From positions 20,550,164 to 20,614,163 of the forward strand of contig JARWKL010000005.1 of NCBI GenBank assembly GCA_029961685.1: DNA of 64,000 nt, given 5' to 3'. Below the pieces are notes generated by a model. It made no database searches, was not told the origin of the DNA, and was given only the letters and a program-made list of their open reading frames with translations. Positions within the stretch are counted from its first letter, which is position 1. The number at the start of each line of letters is the position of its first letter. The position numbers and the translations under genes are program-made. The DNA comes from Aristolochia californica. Its lineage: Eukaryota; Streptophyta; Magnoliopsida; Piperales; Aristolochiaceae. This document shows positions 1 to 15,200 of the stretch, one piece after another.

Positions 1-1869
1 AGAAAGAGTTTACAATCCCTAAAAATTACAGACACTTTTTTGAATTATCTCTCTCTCCATTTGTGTATTTCTATTTTAGATGTATACTTTTTTTAAAAAT
101 AAAAACTTGAGTTTTCAATTTTTCCCTCTTTCTCGTGAAGAAAAAGACAAGGCAAACAGATCACAATAAAATGAAATTTTGGAGTTGATGTATGCAAAAA
201 ATTTAAAACAACAACAAATGTAAGTAAAGAAAATTTATTCACACACCGCAAATGAACACAAAAATTTCAAAATCCAAGTTTGGTAAATTCCACTAGTTCA
301 ACCCTAATAGCTTGGAATTTTATAAGAGAGATTTCTAATAGATCCAACACATGTTTTAACTATAGATATGCATGCTTCAAACATGTTAAAGATGCAAATG
401 ACCTATGGATCCAAACCTCACTAAATTTCTCAACTGAACGTTTGGTGGGATATTTCGGTCAATCATGACCCAGTCAAACAAGCCATTATATTGCCCATTT
501 GCAAAAAGCTGACCAAACAATCCTAGATGATTTGTAACGAGATATTTCGGTCAATCATGCGTAACGGGCTATATTTTTGTAAGAAATGACTTACGGATTG
601 AGTTAACACTCAGTTAAAAATCCCTCGCCTCCCCCTTTTCGCGTCGATTGGAAAACCAAATATGTAAATACTAGAAAGAGTTTACAATCCTTAAAAATTA
701 CAGACACTTTTTGGAATTATCTCTCTCTACATTTGTGCATTTCCATTTTAGATGTGTTCTTTTTTCCTAAATCAAAACTTGTTTTTTCACTTTTTTCTTA
801 TATCTCGTGGACAAAAAGACAAGGCAAATAGATCACAACAAAATAAAAATTTGGTAGTTTATGTTTGGAAAAAAATTAAAACAACAAGAAATATAAGTAA
901 AGAACATTTATTCACAGACCACAAATGAACACGAAAGTTTTTATATCCAACTTTGGGAAATTCCATTAGTTCAAACCTAACTGAGAGATTTCTAATTGAT
1001 CCTCCAGATGTTTTAAATATGTATATGCATGCTTGAAACATGTAAAAGATGCAAATGACCTATGGATCCAAACCTCATTAAATTCTCAAGTGAATGTGCG
1101 GTGGGATATTTACCCGAGTCAAACAAGCCATTTTTTATACCGTTTGCAAAAAGCTGACCTAACAATCATAGATGATTTTTAAAGTGATTTATCGGTCAAT
1201 CATGCATAACGGGCTATATTTTTGTTAGAAATGACTTACGGATTGGGAGTCAGCACTCAGTTAAAAATCCCCCACTTCCCCCTTTTGTCGACGATTGCAA
1301 AACCTAATATATTAAAACTAGAAAGAGTTTACAATTCCTAAAAATTTAGACACTTTTTGGAATTATCTCACTCCACATTTTCGCATTTACATATTAGATT
1401 TATACTTTTTTCTTAAATCAAAACTTGAGTTTTCATTTTTTCCTTTTATCTCGTGAACAAAAGGACAAGGCAAGCATATTATAACAAAATAAAAATTTTG
1501 GAGTTTAGGTTTGCAAAAAATTTAAAACAACAACAAATAAAAATAAAGAAAATTTATTCACACACCACAAATGAACACGAAAGGTTTTATATCCAAGTTT
1601 GGGAAATTCCACTAGTTCAACCGTAATAGATTGGAATTTTATAAGAGCGATTTCGAATTGACCCTCCACATGTTTTAAATATTGATATGCATGCTTAAAA
1701 CATGTTAAAGATGAAAATTACTTAAGGATCCAAACCTCATTAAATTCTCAAGTGAAACAAGCGATTATTTTGGCCGTTTGTAAAAAGATGACCAAATAAT
1801 CATAGATGATTTGTAAAGTGATTTATCGGTCAATCATATGTAACAGGCTATATATTTGTAAGAAATGAC

Positions 1870-2276
1870 TTACGAATTGGGAGTCAACACTCAGTTCAAA
1901 ATCCCCCCCCCCCCCTCCCCCTTTTCACGACATTGCAAAACCTAATATATAAAAACTAGAAAGAGCTTACAATCCCTAAAAAATACAAACACTTTTTGGA
2001 ATTATCTCTCTCTTCATTTGTGCATTTCCATTTTAAATGGATAGTTTTTTCTTAAAACAAAACTTGTGTTTTCACTTTTTCCTATTATCTCGTAAACAAA
2101 ACGACAAAGCAAAAATGACTTATGACAAAGTGAAAGTGCGGTGGGATATTTACCCAAGTCAAACAACCATTATTTTTTCCCGTTTGAAAAAAGCTGACCT
2201 AACAATCATAGATGATTTTTAAAGTGATTTATCGGTCAATCATGTGTAATGGGCTATATTTTTGTAAGAAATGACT
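1870..2276. repeat. Truncated satellite monomer (about 406 bp)
   Basis: The spacing between the GACTTACG-type markers drops to about 406 bp. The sequence passes from the CGTAAACAAAACGACAAAGC part of the monomer (near 2,090-2,110) almost directly to GTGCGGTGGGATATTTACCC (near 2,137). That removes about 250 bp that normally hold the TTATTCACACACCACAAATGAAC and ACATGTTTTAAATATGG blocks. This looks like an internal deletion in one unit. Confidence 0.85.
1903..1915. repeat. Poly-C run in satellite (13 C)
   Basis: An uninterrupted run of 13 C at the monomer position that usually reads AAATCCCCCGCCTCCCCC. Similar expansions occur at the same monomer position at 5,608-5,618 (11 C), 22,687-22,702 (16 C) and 41,647-41,660 (14 C). 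Confidence 0.9.
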
Positions 2277-5200
2277 TTCGGATTGGGTGTCAACTCGTAG
2301 TTAACAATCCCTTGCCACCCTTTTCCCGATGATTGCAATACCTAATATACAAAAACTAGAAACAGTTTACAAGCCCTAAAAATTACAGACACTTTTGGCC
2401 TTATCTCTCTCTACATTTGTCCATTTCCATTTTAGATGTATACCTTTTTATTAAATCGAAACTTGAGTTTTGACTTTGTCCCTTTATCTCGTGAACAAAA
2501 AGAAAAGGCAAATAGATTAAAACAAAATGTAAATTTTGGAGTTTAGGTACGCAAAAAATTTAAAACAACAAACAATGTAAGTAAAGAAAATTTATTCACA
2601 CACCTCAAATGAACACGAAAGTTTAATATCCAAGTTTGGGAAATTTTACTAGTTCAACCCTAATAGCTTGGAATTTTATAAGGGAGAGATTTCTAATTGA
2701 TCCTACACATGTTTTAAATATGGATATGCATACTTGAAACATGTTAAAGATGCAAATGACCTATGGATCCAAACCTCATTAAATTTTCAATTGAATGTGC
2801 GGAGGGATATTTAACCGAGTCAAATAAGCCATTATTTTACCCATGTCAAAAAAGGTGACCTAACAATCTTAGATGATTTGTAATGTGATTTCTCGGTCAA
2901 TCATGCATAATTGGCTATATGTTTGTAAGAAATGACTTATGGATTGGGAGTCAACACTTAGTTAAAAATCTTCCGCCTACCCCCTTTTCCCGATGATTGC
3001 AAAAACAAATATATAAAAACTAGAAGGAGTTTACAATCCCTAAAAATTACAGACACTTTTTGGAATTATCTCTTTCTACATTTGTGCATTTCCATTTTAG
3101 ATGTAATCTTTTTTCATAAACAAAAACTTTAGTATGCACTTTTTACCTTTATCTCGTGAACAAAAAAGACAAGGATAACAGATCTCTACAAAATGAAAAT
3201 TTTGGTGTTTATGTATGCAAAAAATTTAAAACAACAACAAATGTAACTAAAGAAAATTTATTCACACACCACAAAAGAACACGAATGTTTTAATATCCAA
3301 GTTTGGGAAATTCTACTAGGTCAACCTTAATAACTTGGAATTTTATAAGAGATAGATTTCTAATTGACCCTACACATATTTTAAATATTTATATGCATGT
3401 TTGAAACATGTTGAAGATGCAAATGACCTATGGATCCAAACCTCAATAAATTCACAAGTGAACGTGATGTGGGATATTTACCTGTGTCAAACAAGCCATT
3501 ATTTTGCCCGTTAGCAAAAAACTGACCAAACAATCATAAATGATTTGTAAAGTGATTTATAAGTCAATCATGTGTAATGGGCTATATTTTTGTAAGAAAT
3601 GACTTAGGGATTGGGAGTCCATATTCAATTAAAAATCCCCCACCTCCGACTTTTCCCGACGATCTCAAAACCTAATATATAAAAACAAGAAAGAGTTTAC
3701 AATCCCTAAAAAATACAAACACTTTTTTGAATTATCTCTCTCTTCATTTCTGCATTTCTGTTTTAGATGAATACATTTTTCTTAAATAAAAACTTGAGTT
3801 TTCACATTTTCCCTCTATCTCGTGAACAAAATGAAAATTTTGGAGTTTATGTATGCAAAAAAAATTAAAACAACAAAAATGTAAGTAAATAAAATTTATT
3901 CACACACCGTAAATGAACACGAAAGTTTTGAAATCCAAGTTTGGGAATACTACAAGTTCAACCCTAAAAACTTGGAATTTTATAAGAAAGAGATTTCTAA
4001 TTGATCCAAAACATGTTGTAACTATGGATATGGATGCTTGAAACATGTTACAAATTCAAATGACCTATGGATCCTGACCTCACTAAATTCTCAAGTGAAC
4101 GTTCGGTGGGATATATAACCGAGTCATACAAGCCATTATTTTGCCCTTTTGCAAAAAGTTGACCTAACAATCATGAATGACTTGTAAAGTGATTTATTGG
4201 CCATTCATACGTAACGGGCTATATATTTGAAAGAAATGACTTACGGATTGGGAGTCAACACTCAGTTAAAAATTCCCCGCCATCCCCATTTCCTGACGAT
4301 TGCAAAACCAAATATATAAAAACTAGAAAGAGTAGACAATCCCTAAAAATTATAGATACTTTTTGGAATTATCTCTCTCAACATTTGTGCATTTCCATTT
4401 TACTAGTATACTTTTTTCTTAAATCAAAACTTGATTTTTCACTTTTTCCCTTTATATCGTGAACATAAAGACAAGGCAAACATATCACAACAAAATGAAA
4501 ATTTTAAAGTTTTTGTATGCAAAAAATTTAAAACAACAACAAATGTACGTAAAGAAAATTAATTCACACACCACAAATGAACACAAAAGTTTTGATCTCC
4601 AAGTTTGGAAAATTCCACTAGATGGACCCTAATAGCTTGGAATATTTTAAGAGAGTGATTTCTAATTGATCGTACACATGTTTTTAATAAGCATATGCAA
4701 GCTTGAAACATGTTAAACAAGCAAATGACCAATGAATCAAAATCTCATTAAATTCTCAAGTGAATGTGCGTTGCAATATTTACCCGAGTCAAACAAGTCA
4801 TTATTTTGGCCGTTTGCAAAAAGCTGACCTAACAATCATAGATGATTTGTAAAGTGATTTATCAGTCAATCATGCGTAACAGGCTAAATTTTTGTAAGAA
4901 ATGACTTATGGATCGGGAGTCAACACTCAGTTAAAAATCCCCCGCCACCCCTTTTTCCCGACGATTGCAAAACCAAATATATAAAAACTAGAAAGAGTTT
5001 ACAATCCCTAAAAATTACAGACACTTTTTGGAATTATCTCTCCCTACATTTGTTCATTTCTATTTTAGATGAATTCTTTTTTCTTAAACCAAAACTTGAG
5101 TTTTCACTTTTTCCCTTTATATCGTGAACAAAAAGACAAGACAAACAGATCACAACAAAATAAAAATTTTGGAGTTTAAGTATGCAAAAAATTTAAAAAA

Positions 5201-5607
5201 ACAACAAATGTATGTAAAGAAAATTTATTCACACGCTACAAATGAACAAGAAAGTTTTGATATCCAAGTTTGGGAAATTCCACTAGTACAACCATAATAG
5301 CTTGGAATTTTAAAAGAGAGAGAATTCTAATTGATCCTACACATGTTTTAAATATGGATATACATGTTTGAAACAAGTTAAAGATGCAAATGACCTATGG
5401 ATCAACACCTTATTAAATTTTCAAGTGAACATGAGGTGGGATATTTACCCGACTCATACAAGCCATTATTTTTACCCGTTTGCAAAAAGCTTAATTAATA
5501 ATCCTAGATGATTTGTAAAGTGATTTATTGGTCAATGATGCATAACGGGCTATATTTTTGTAAGAAATGATATAAGGATTGGGAGTCAACTCTCAGTTAA
5601 AAATCCT

Positions 5608-5618
5608 CCCCCCCCCCC
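5608..5618. repeat. Poly-C run in satellite (11 C)
   Basis: A run of 11 C in the C-rich part of the monomer, just before the ACTTTTCCCGACGATTGC block. Confidence 0.88.
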
Positions 5619-8600
5619 ACTTTTCCCGACGATTGCAAAACCTAATATATGAAAACTAGAAAGACTTTACAATCCCTAAAAATTATAGACACACTTTGGA
5701 ATTATCTCTCTCTACATTTGTGCATTGTGCATTTCCATTTTGGATGTATACTTTTTTCTTAAATGAAAACTTTGAGTTTTCGCTCTCCATTCTTCTCGTA
5801 AACAAAAAAGGCAAATTGATCACAACAAAATGAAAATTTTAGATTTTATGTTTCGAAAAAAATTAAAACAAAAAGAAATGTATGAAAATAAAATTTAATG
5901 ACACACCACAAATGAACAGAAAACTTTTGTTATCCAAGTTAGGGAAATTCCACTAGTTCAACCCTAACATCTTGGAATTTTATAAGAAATAGATTTCTTC
6001 TACACATGTTTTAAATATGGATATGCATGCTTGAAACATGTTAAAGATGCAAATGACCTATGGATCCAAACCATTTATAGAGAATAAAAAATGCTCATTA
6101 AATTCTCAAGTGAACGTGCGGTGGGAAATTTGCCCGAGTCAAACAAGCCATTTTTTTGCCTATTTACAAAAAGCTGACCTAACAATCATAGATGATTGTA
6201 AAGTGATTTATCAAGCGTAATAGGCTATGTTTTTGAAAGAAATCACTTATGGATTTGGAGTCAACACTCAATTAAAAATCCGCCGCCTCTCCCATTTCCA
6301 AAATATTACAAAACCAAATATATAAAAACTAAATGGAGTATACAATCCCAAGAAGTTACAAACACTGTTAGGAATTATCTCTCTCCACATATGTGCATTG
6401 TGCATTTCTATTTTAGATGTATACTTTTTTCTTAAATGAAAATTTTGAGTTTTCGCTCTCCCTTCATCCCGTAAACAAACAACGCAAATAGATCACAAAA
6501 AAAATAAATATTTTAGAGTTTATGTATGGAAAAAAATAAAACAATAAAAAATAGAAGTAAAGAAAATTGAATCACACCCCACAAACGAACACAAAACTTT
6601 TGTTATCCAAGTTTGGGAAATTCCACTAGTTCAACCCTAATAGCTTGAAATTTTATAAGAAATGGATTTCTTCTACACATGTTTTAAAAATGGATATGCA
6701 TGCTTGAAACATGTTAAAGATACAAATGACTTATCGATCCAAACCTTTTAAAGAGAATAACAAACTCTCATTACATTCTTAAGTGAACGTGCGGTGGGAT
6801 ATTTACCAAAGTCAAATAAGCCATTATTTTGCCCATTTACAAAAAAGCTAAACTAACAATCATAGATGATTGTAAAGTGATATATCATGTGTAACGGGCT
6901 ATATTTTTGTAAGAGATGACTTATGGATTGGGAGTCAACAAGGAGTTAAAAATCTCCCTCCTCTCCCTTTTCCTGACGATTGCGAAACCTAATATATAAA
7001 AACTAAAAGGAGTTTGCAATCCCTAAAAAATGCAGACTCACTTTGAAATTATCTCTCTCTACATGTTTGCATTGTGCATTTCCAATTTGGATGTATACTA
7101 TTTTCTTAAATCATAACTTTGAGTTTTCATTTTTCCTTCATGCCGTAAACAATAAAGGCAAATTGATCACAACAAAATGAAAATTTAGAGTTTATATATG
7201 GAAAAAAATTCAAACAATAACAAATGTAAGTAAAGAAAATTTATTCACACACCACAAATGAACACAAAAGTTGTCATCCAAGTTTGGGAAATTCCACTAA
7301 TTCAACCCTTATAGCTTGGAATTTTATAAGAAAGGAATTTCTCCTAAGAATATTTTAAAAATGGATATGCATGCTTGAAACATGTTAAAGATTCGAACGA
7401 CCTATGGATCCAAACCTTTTAGTTAGAATAACAAACGCTCATTAAATTCTCAAGTGAACATGCGGTGGGAGATTTACCCGAGTCAAACTAGCCATGTTTT
7501 TCCCATTTACAAAAAGCTGACCTATAACAATCATAGATGATAGTAAAGTGATTGATCATGCATAATGGGCTATATTTTTGTAAGAAAGGACTTATGGATT
7601 AGGAGTCAACACTCTGTTAAAAATCCCCCACCACCCCCATTTCCCAACGATAGCAATATATTAATACTGAAAGGAGTTTACAATACCTAAAAATTACAGA
7701 CACTCTTTGGAATTATCTATCTTTACATTTGTGCATTGTGCATTTCCATTTTAGAAGTATAATTTTTCTTAAATCAAAACTTTAAGTTTTTCGCTCTCCC
7801 TTCATCCCATAAACAAAAAAGGCAAATAGATCACAACAAAATGAAAATTATAGAGTTTATGTATGGAAAAAATTTAAAACAATAACAAATGTAAGTAAAG
7901 ATAATTTACTCACACACCACAAATAAACACAAAAAATTTGTTATCCAAGTTTGGGAAATTCCACTACTTCAACCCTAATAGCTTGGAATTTAATTAGAAA
8001 GGGATTTCTTCTACACATGTTTTAAAAATGGATATGCACGCTTGAAACATGTTAAAGATTAAAATGACCTATGGATCCAAAACCTTTTAAAGCGACAAAC
8101 AAATGCTCATTAAATTCTGAAGTGAACGTGTGGTGGGAGATTGACCCGAGTCAAACTAGCCATTATTTTGCCCATTTACAAAAAGCTGACAATTGTAAAG
8201 TGATTGATCATGCATAATGGGCTATATTTTTGTATGAAAAGACTTATGGATTGGGAGTCAACACTTTGTTAAAAATCCCCGGCCACCCCCTTTTCACAAC
8301 GATTGCAAAACGTAATATATAAAAACTAAAAGGAGTTTACAATCCCTAAAAATTACAGGCACACTTTGGAATTATCTCTCTGTACATTTGTGCTTTGTGC
8401 ATTTCCATTTTAGACGTATACTTTTTTATTTAATCAAAACATTGAGTTTTCGCTCTCCCTTCATCCCATAAACCAAAAAGGGGAATAGATTACAACAAAA
8501 TGAAAATTTTAGGTATGAAAAAAATTTAAAACAATAAAAAATGTAAGTCAAGAAAATTTATTCACACACCGCAAATGAACACAAAAGTTTTGTTATCCAA

Positions 8601-11600
8601 GTTTGGGAAATTCCACTAGTTTCAACACTAATAGCTTGGAATTTTATAAGAAAGGGATTTTTTCTACACATGTTTAAAAAATGGATATGAATGCTTGAAA
8701 CATATTATATATGCAAATGACCTATGGATCCAATCCTTATAAAGAGAATAACAACCGCTCATTAAATTCTCAAGTGAATGTGCAGTGGGATATTTTCCTA
8801 AGTCAAACAAGCCATTATTTTGCCCATTTACAAAAAGCTAACCTAACAATCAGAGATGATTGTAAAGTGATTTATCATTCGTAACGGGCTATATTTTTGT
8901 AAGAAATGACTTATGGATTGGGAATTAATATTCTGTTAAAAATCCCTCGCCTCCCCCTTTTTCCCGACGATTGCAAAACCTAATATATCAAATCTAAAAG
9001 GAATTTACAATCCTTTAAAATTACAGACACTCTTTGGAATTTTCTCCCACTGCATTTGTTCATTGTGCATTTCCTTTTTAGATGTATACTTTTTTCTTCA
9101 ATCAAAACTTTGAGTTTTCACTCTCCATTCATCCCGCAAACAAAAAAGGCAAATTGATCACTACAAAATGAAAATTTTGGAAAAAATTTAAAAAAAAAAA
9201 AAGTATGTAAAGAAAATTTAATGACACAACACAAATGAATTCAAAAGTTTTTTTATCCAAGTTTGGGAAATTCCACTAGTTCAACCCTAATAGTTTGGAA
9301 TTTTATAAAAAATGGATTTCTTCTACACATGTTTAAAAAGGGATATGCATGCTTGAAACATGTTAAAGAAGCAAATGACCTATGGATCCAAAAATTTTTA
9401 AGAGAATAACTAACTCTCAATAAATTCTCAAGTGAACGTGCGGTAGGATATTTACCCAAGTCAAACAAGACATTATTTGGCCTGTTTACAAAAATCTGAC
9501 CTAACAATCATAGATGATTGTAAAGTGATTTATCAAGTGTAACGAGCTATATTTTTGAAAGAAAGGACTTATGGATTGGGAGTCAACACTCAGTTAAAAA
9601 TCCCCCGCCTCTTCCTTTTCCTGGCCATTGCAAAACCTAATATATAAAAACTAATAGATGTTTACAATCCCAAAAAATTACATACACACTTTGGATTTAT
9701 CTCTCTCTACATTTGTTCATTGGGCATTACAATTTTTGATGTATGCTTTTTTCTTAAATTAAAACTTCGAGTTTTCGCTCTCCCTTCATCCCGTAAACAA
9801 AAAAGCAAATAGATCACAACAAACAAAAAATTTAATTTAGGTATGGAAAAAATTTAAAACAAAAAAAAATGTAAGTAAAGAAAATTTATTCACACACCAC
9901 AAATGAACACAAAAGTTTTGTTATCCAAGTTTGGGAAATTCCACTACAACCCTAATAGCTTGGAATTTAAAAGAAAAGGATTTCTTCTACACATGTTTTA
10001 AAAATGGTTATGCATGCTTCAAACATGTTAAAGATTCAAATGACCTATGGATCCAAACCTTTTAAAAAGAATAACAAACGCTCATTAAATTCTCAAGTGA
10101 ACATGTGGTGGGATATTTACTCGATTCATACAAGCCATTATTTTGGCGATTTAGAAAAAGCTGACCTAACAATCATAGATGATTATAAAGTTATTTATCA
10201 TGCGTAACGGGCTATATTTTTGTAAGAAATAATTTGTGGATCGGGAGTCAACACTCAGTTAAAAATCCCCCGCCTCCCCCTTTTCCTGACGATTCGAAAA
10301 CCTAATATATAAAAACTAAAAATAGTTTACAATCCCTAAAAATTATAGAGACTCTTTGGAATTATCTCTCTCTACATTTCTGCATTGTGCATTTCCACTT
10401 TAGAGGTATACTTTTTTCTTGAATCAAAACTTTGAGTTTTCGCTCTCCCTTCATCCCATAAACAAAAAAGGAGAATAGAGCACAACAAAATGAAAATATT
10501 AGAGTTTATATATGGAAAAAATTTAAAACAATAACAAATATAAGTAAAGAAAATTTATTCACACAACACAAACGAACACAAATTTTTTTTTCCATGTTTT
10601 GGAAATTCCACTAGTTTCAACCCTAATAACTTGGAATTTTATAAGAAAGGGATTTCTTCTACACATTTTTTAAAAAATGGATATGAATGCTTGAAACATT
10701 TTACAGATGCAAATGACCTATGGATCCAATCCTTATAAAGTGAATAACAAACATTGATTAAATTCTCAAGTGAACGTGCAGTTGGATATTTACCAGATTC
10801 AAACAAGCTATTATTTTTCCTATTTAAAAAAAGTTGACCTAACAATCATTGAAGATTGTAAAGTGATTTATCATACATAACATGCTTTATTTTTGTAAGA
10901 AATGACTTATGGATTGGGAGTCAACATTCAGTTAAAAATTCCCCGCCTTTCCCTTTTCCTGGCGATTGCAAAACCTCATGTATAAAATCTAAAAGGAATT
11001 TACAATCAATAAAACTTACACACTCTCTTTGGAATTATCCCACTCTACATTTGTGCATTGTGCATTTCCATTTTAGATGTCTACTTTTTTCTTAAATCAA
11101 AACTTTGAGTTTTCGTACTCCATTCATCCCTAAACAAAAAAGGCAAATGGCTCACAAGAAAATAAAAATTTTAGAGTTTATTGTTGGAAAAAAATTAAAA
11201 AAATAACAAATTTAATCACACACCACAAATGAACACCAAAGTTTTGTTATCCAAGTATGGGAAATTCCACTAATTCAACCCTAATAGCTTGGACTTTTGT
11301 AAGAAATGGATTTCTTCTACACATGTTTTAAAAATGGATATGCATGCTTGAAACATGTTAAAGATGCAAATGACCTATGGATCCAAACCTTTTTAAGAGA
11401 ATAACAAACGCTCAATAAATTCTCAAGTGAACATGCGGTGGGATATTTACCCGAGTCTAACAAGCCATTATTTTGCCCATTTACAAAAAACTGACCTAAC
11501 AATCATAGATGATTGTAAAGTGATTTGTCAAGCGTAACAGGCTATATTTTTTAATGAAATGACTTATGGAATTGGAGTCAACACTCAGTTAAAAATCCTT

Positions 11601-12134
11601 TGCCTCTCTCTTTTCCTGACGACTACAAATCCTAATATATAAAAACTAAAAGGAGTTTAAAATCCCTAAAAATTACAGACACTCTTTGGAATTATGTCTC
11701 TCCACATTTGTTCATTGTGCATTTCTTTTTTTATGTATGCTTTTTTCTTAAATTAAAACTTTTAGTTTTTGCTCTCCCTTCATCCTGTAAAAAAAGGCAA
11801 ATAGATCACACCAAAATAAAGATTTTAGAGTTTATGTATGGTAAAAATTTGAAACAATAACAAATGTAAGAAAAGAAAATTTATTCACACACCACAAATG
11901 GACAATAAAGTTATGTTATACAAGTTTGGGAAATTCCACTAATTCAACCCTAATAGCATTGAATTTCATAAGAAATGGATTTCGTCTACACATCTTTGAA
12001 AACTGATATGCATGCTTGAAACATGTTAAATATGAAAATGGCCAATGGATCCAAACCTTTTAAAGAAAATAACAAACGCTCATTAAATTCTCAAGTGAAC
12101 ATGCTGTGGGATATTTACCCGAGTCAAACAAGCC

Positions 12135-12240
12135 ATTATTTTGCCCATTTACAAAAAATTGAGCTAACAATCATAGATGATTTTAAAGTGATTGGGAGTC
12201 AACACTCAGTTAAAAATCCACCGCCTCCCCCTTTTCCCAA
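12135..12240. repeat. Satellite unit with a ~50-bp microhomology deletion
   Basis: At about 12,185-12,200 the sequence goes from TTTTAAAGTGATT straight into GGGAGTCAACACTCAG. The usual TATCATGCGTAACGGGCTATATTTTTG block and the GACTTATGGA that follows it are missing. GATT occurs at both ends of the missing part in intact units, which fits a microhomology or slippage deletion. Confidence 0.75.
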
Positions 12241-15200
12241 TGATTACAAAACCTAATATATAAAAACTAAAAGAAGTATACAATCCCTAAAAGTTATAGA
12301 CACTTTGGAATAATCTCACTCTACATTTCTGCATTGTGCATTTCCATTTCAGATGTATATTTTTTTCTTAAATCAAAACTTTGAGTTTTCGCTCTCCCTT
12401 CATCTCGTAAACAAAAAAGGCAAAAAGATCACTACAAAATGAAAATTTTAGAGTTTATGTATGGAAAAATTTTAAAACAATAACAAATGTAAGGAAAGAA
12501 AACTTAATCACACACCACAAATGAACACAAAAGTTTTGTTATGCAAGTTTGCGAAATTCCACTAGTTCAACCTTAATAGTTTGGAATTTTATAAGAAAGG
12601 GATTTCTTGTACACATGTTTTAAAAATGGATATGCATGCTTGAAACATGTTAAAGATACAAATGACCCATGGATCCAAACCTTTTATAGAGAATAACAAA
12701 CACTCATTAAATTCTCAAGTGAACGTGCGGTGGGATATTTACCCGAGTCAAACAAGACATTATTTTTCCCATTTACAAAAAGCTGACCTAAAAATCATAT
12801 ATGATTGTAAAGTGATTGATGATGCGTAACGGGCTATATTTTTTAAAGAAATGACTTATGGATTGCGTGTCAATACTCAGTTAAAAATCCCCTGCCTCCC
12901 CCTTTTCCAAACGATTGCAAAAGCTAATATATAAAACCTAAAAGAAGTTTACAATCCTTAAAAATTACAGACACTCTTTGGAATTATCTCTCTCTAAATT
13001 TTTACATTGTGCATTTCTATTTTATATGTTTACTTTTTTCTTAAATCAAAACTTTAAGTTTTCGCACTCCCTTCATCCCGTAAACCAAAAAGGCAAATAG
13101 ATCACAACAAAATGAAAATTTAAGAGTTTATGTATGGAAAAAATTTAAAAGAATAACAAATTTCAGTAAAGAAAAATTAATCACACACCATAAATGAACA
13201 CAAAATTTTTGTTATCCACGTTTGGGAAATTCCATTAGTTCAACCCTAAAAGCTGAATTTTAAAAGAAAGGGAATTCTTCTACTCATATTTTAACAATGG
13301 TTATGCATGCTTGAAACATGTTAAAGATACAAATGACCTATGGATCCAAGCCTTTTAAATAGAATAACAAACGCTCATCAAATTCTCAACTGAACGTGCG
13401 GTGGGATATTTACCCGAGTCAAACAAGCCATTATTTTGCCCATTTTCAAAAAGCTGACCTAACAATCATAGATGATTGTAAAGTGATTTATCATTAGTAA
13501 CGGGCTATATTTTTGTAAGAAATGATTTATAGATTGGGAGTCAACACTATGTTAAAAATCCCTAACCTCCTCCTTGTCCCAACATTGCAAAACCTATTAT
13601 ATAAAAACTAAATGAAGTTTACAATCCCTAAAAATTATAGACAATCTTTTGAATTATCTGTCTCTACATTTGTGTATTGTGCATTGATATTTTAGATGTA
13701 TACTTTTTTCTAAAATCGAAACTTTGAGATTTCGCTCTCCCTTCATCCCATAAACAATAAAGGCAAATAGATCACACAATAATTAAAATTTGGAAGTTTA
13801 TGTATAGAAAAAATTTAAAACAATAACAAATGTAAGTAAAGAAAATTTATTCACATACCACAATTGACCACAAAAGTGTAGTTATCCAAGTTTTGGAAAT
13901 TCCACTCGTTTCAACCCTAATAGTTAGAAATTTTATAAGAAAGGGATTTCTTCTACACATGTTTTAAAAATGGATATACATGCTTGAAACATGATAAAAA
14001 TGTAAATCACGTATGGATCCAAACCTTTTAAAGAGAATAATAAACACTCATTAAATTCTCAATTGAAGGTGCGGTGGGATATTTTCCAGAGTCAAACAAG
14101 CCATTATTTTGCCCATTTACAAAAAGCTGACCTCACAATCATATGTGATTGTAAAGTGATTTATGCGTAATGGGCTATATTTTTTAAAGAAATGACTTAT
14201 GGATTGGTAGTCAAAACTATCTTAAAAATCTCCCACCTCCCCCTTTTCCCAACGATTGGACAACCTCATATATAAAAACTAAAAGGAGCTTACAATCCCT
14301 AAAAATTATAGACACTCTTTGGAATTATCTCTCTCTACATTTGTGCATTGTGCATTTCGATTTTAGATGTATAATTTTTTCTGAAATGAAAACTTTGAGT
14401 TTTCGCTCTCCCTTCATCTGGTAAACAAAAAAGGCAAAAAGATCACAATAAAATGAAACTTTTTGAGTTTATGTATGGAAAAAAATTTAAAAAATAACAA
14501 ATGTAAGTAATGAAAATTTATTCACACACCACAAATGAACACAAAAGTTTTGTTATCCAAATTTGGGAAATTCCACTAGTTTCAACCCTAATAGCTTGGA
14601 ATTTTATAAGAAGGGGATTTCTTCTACACATGTTTAAAAAATGGATATGAATGCTGGAAACATTTTAAAGATGCAAATGACCTATGGATCCAATCCTTTT
14701 TAAGAGAATAACAAACGCTCATTAAATTCTCAAGTGAACTTGCAGTGGGATAATAACCAGAGTCAAACAAGTCATTATTTTTCCCATTTACAAAAAGCTG
14801 ACCTAACAATCATAGATGATTGTAAAGTGATTAATCACGCGTAACGGGCTATATTTTTTTAAGAAATGACTTATGGATATGGAGTCAACATTCAGTTAAA
14901 AATCCCCCGACTCCCTCTTTTTCCACCGATTGCAAAACCTAATATATAAAATCTAAAAGGATTTTACAATCCCTAAAAATTACTGACACTCTTTGGAATT
15001 ATCTCTTTCTACATTTGTGCATTATGCATTTCATTTTCTTATGTATACTTTTTTCTTAAATTAAAACTTTGAGTTATTGCTCTCCCATTATCTCATAAAC
15101 AAAAAAACAAATAGATCACAACAAAATGAAAATTTTAGAGTTTATGTATGGAAAAAAATTAAAACAATAACAAATGTAAGTGAAGAAAATTTATTCACTC

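Larger units (their letters stand above)
1..5695. repeat. Satellite array, type A monomers (left block)
   Basis: Head-to-tail tandem repeats. Successive copies of the marker GACTTACGG (or variants) lie near 591, 1236, 1870, 2276, 2937, 3604, 4241, 4906 and 5571, giving units of about 634-667 bp and one short unit of 406 bp. Type A features are CTAGAAAGAGTTTAC, a single TTTGTGCATTTCC, CTCGTGAACAAAAAGACAAGGC, and CGGTCAATCATGCGTAACGG after GATTTGTAAAGTGATTTAT. Units differ from each other by many substitutions and small indels, so most copies are old. No gene is supported here; the short open frames are not conserved between copies. The switch to type B falls between about 5,650 (still CTAGAAAG) and 5,720 (already with the GTGCATTGTGCATT doubling). 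Confidence 0.95.
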
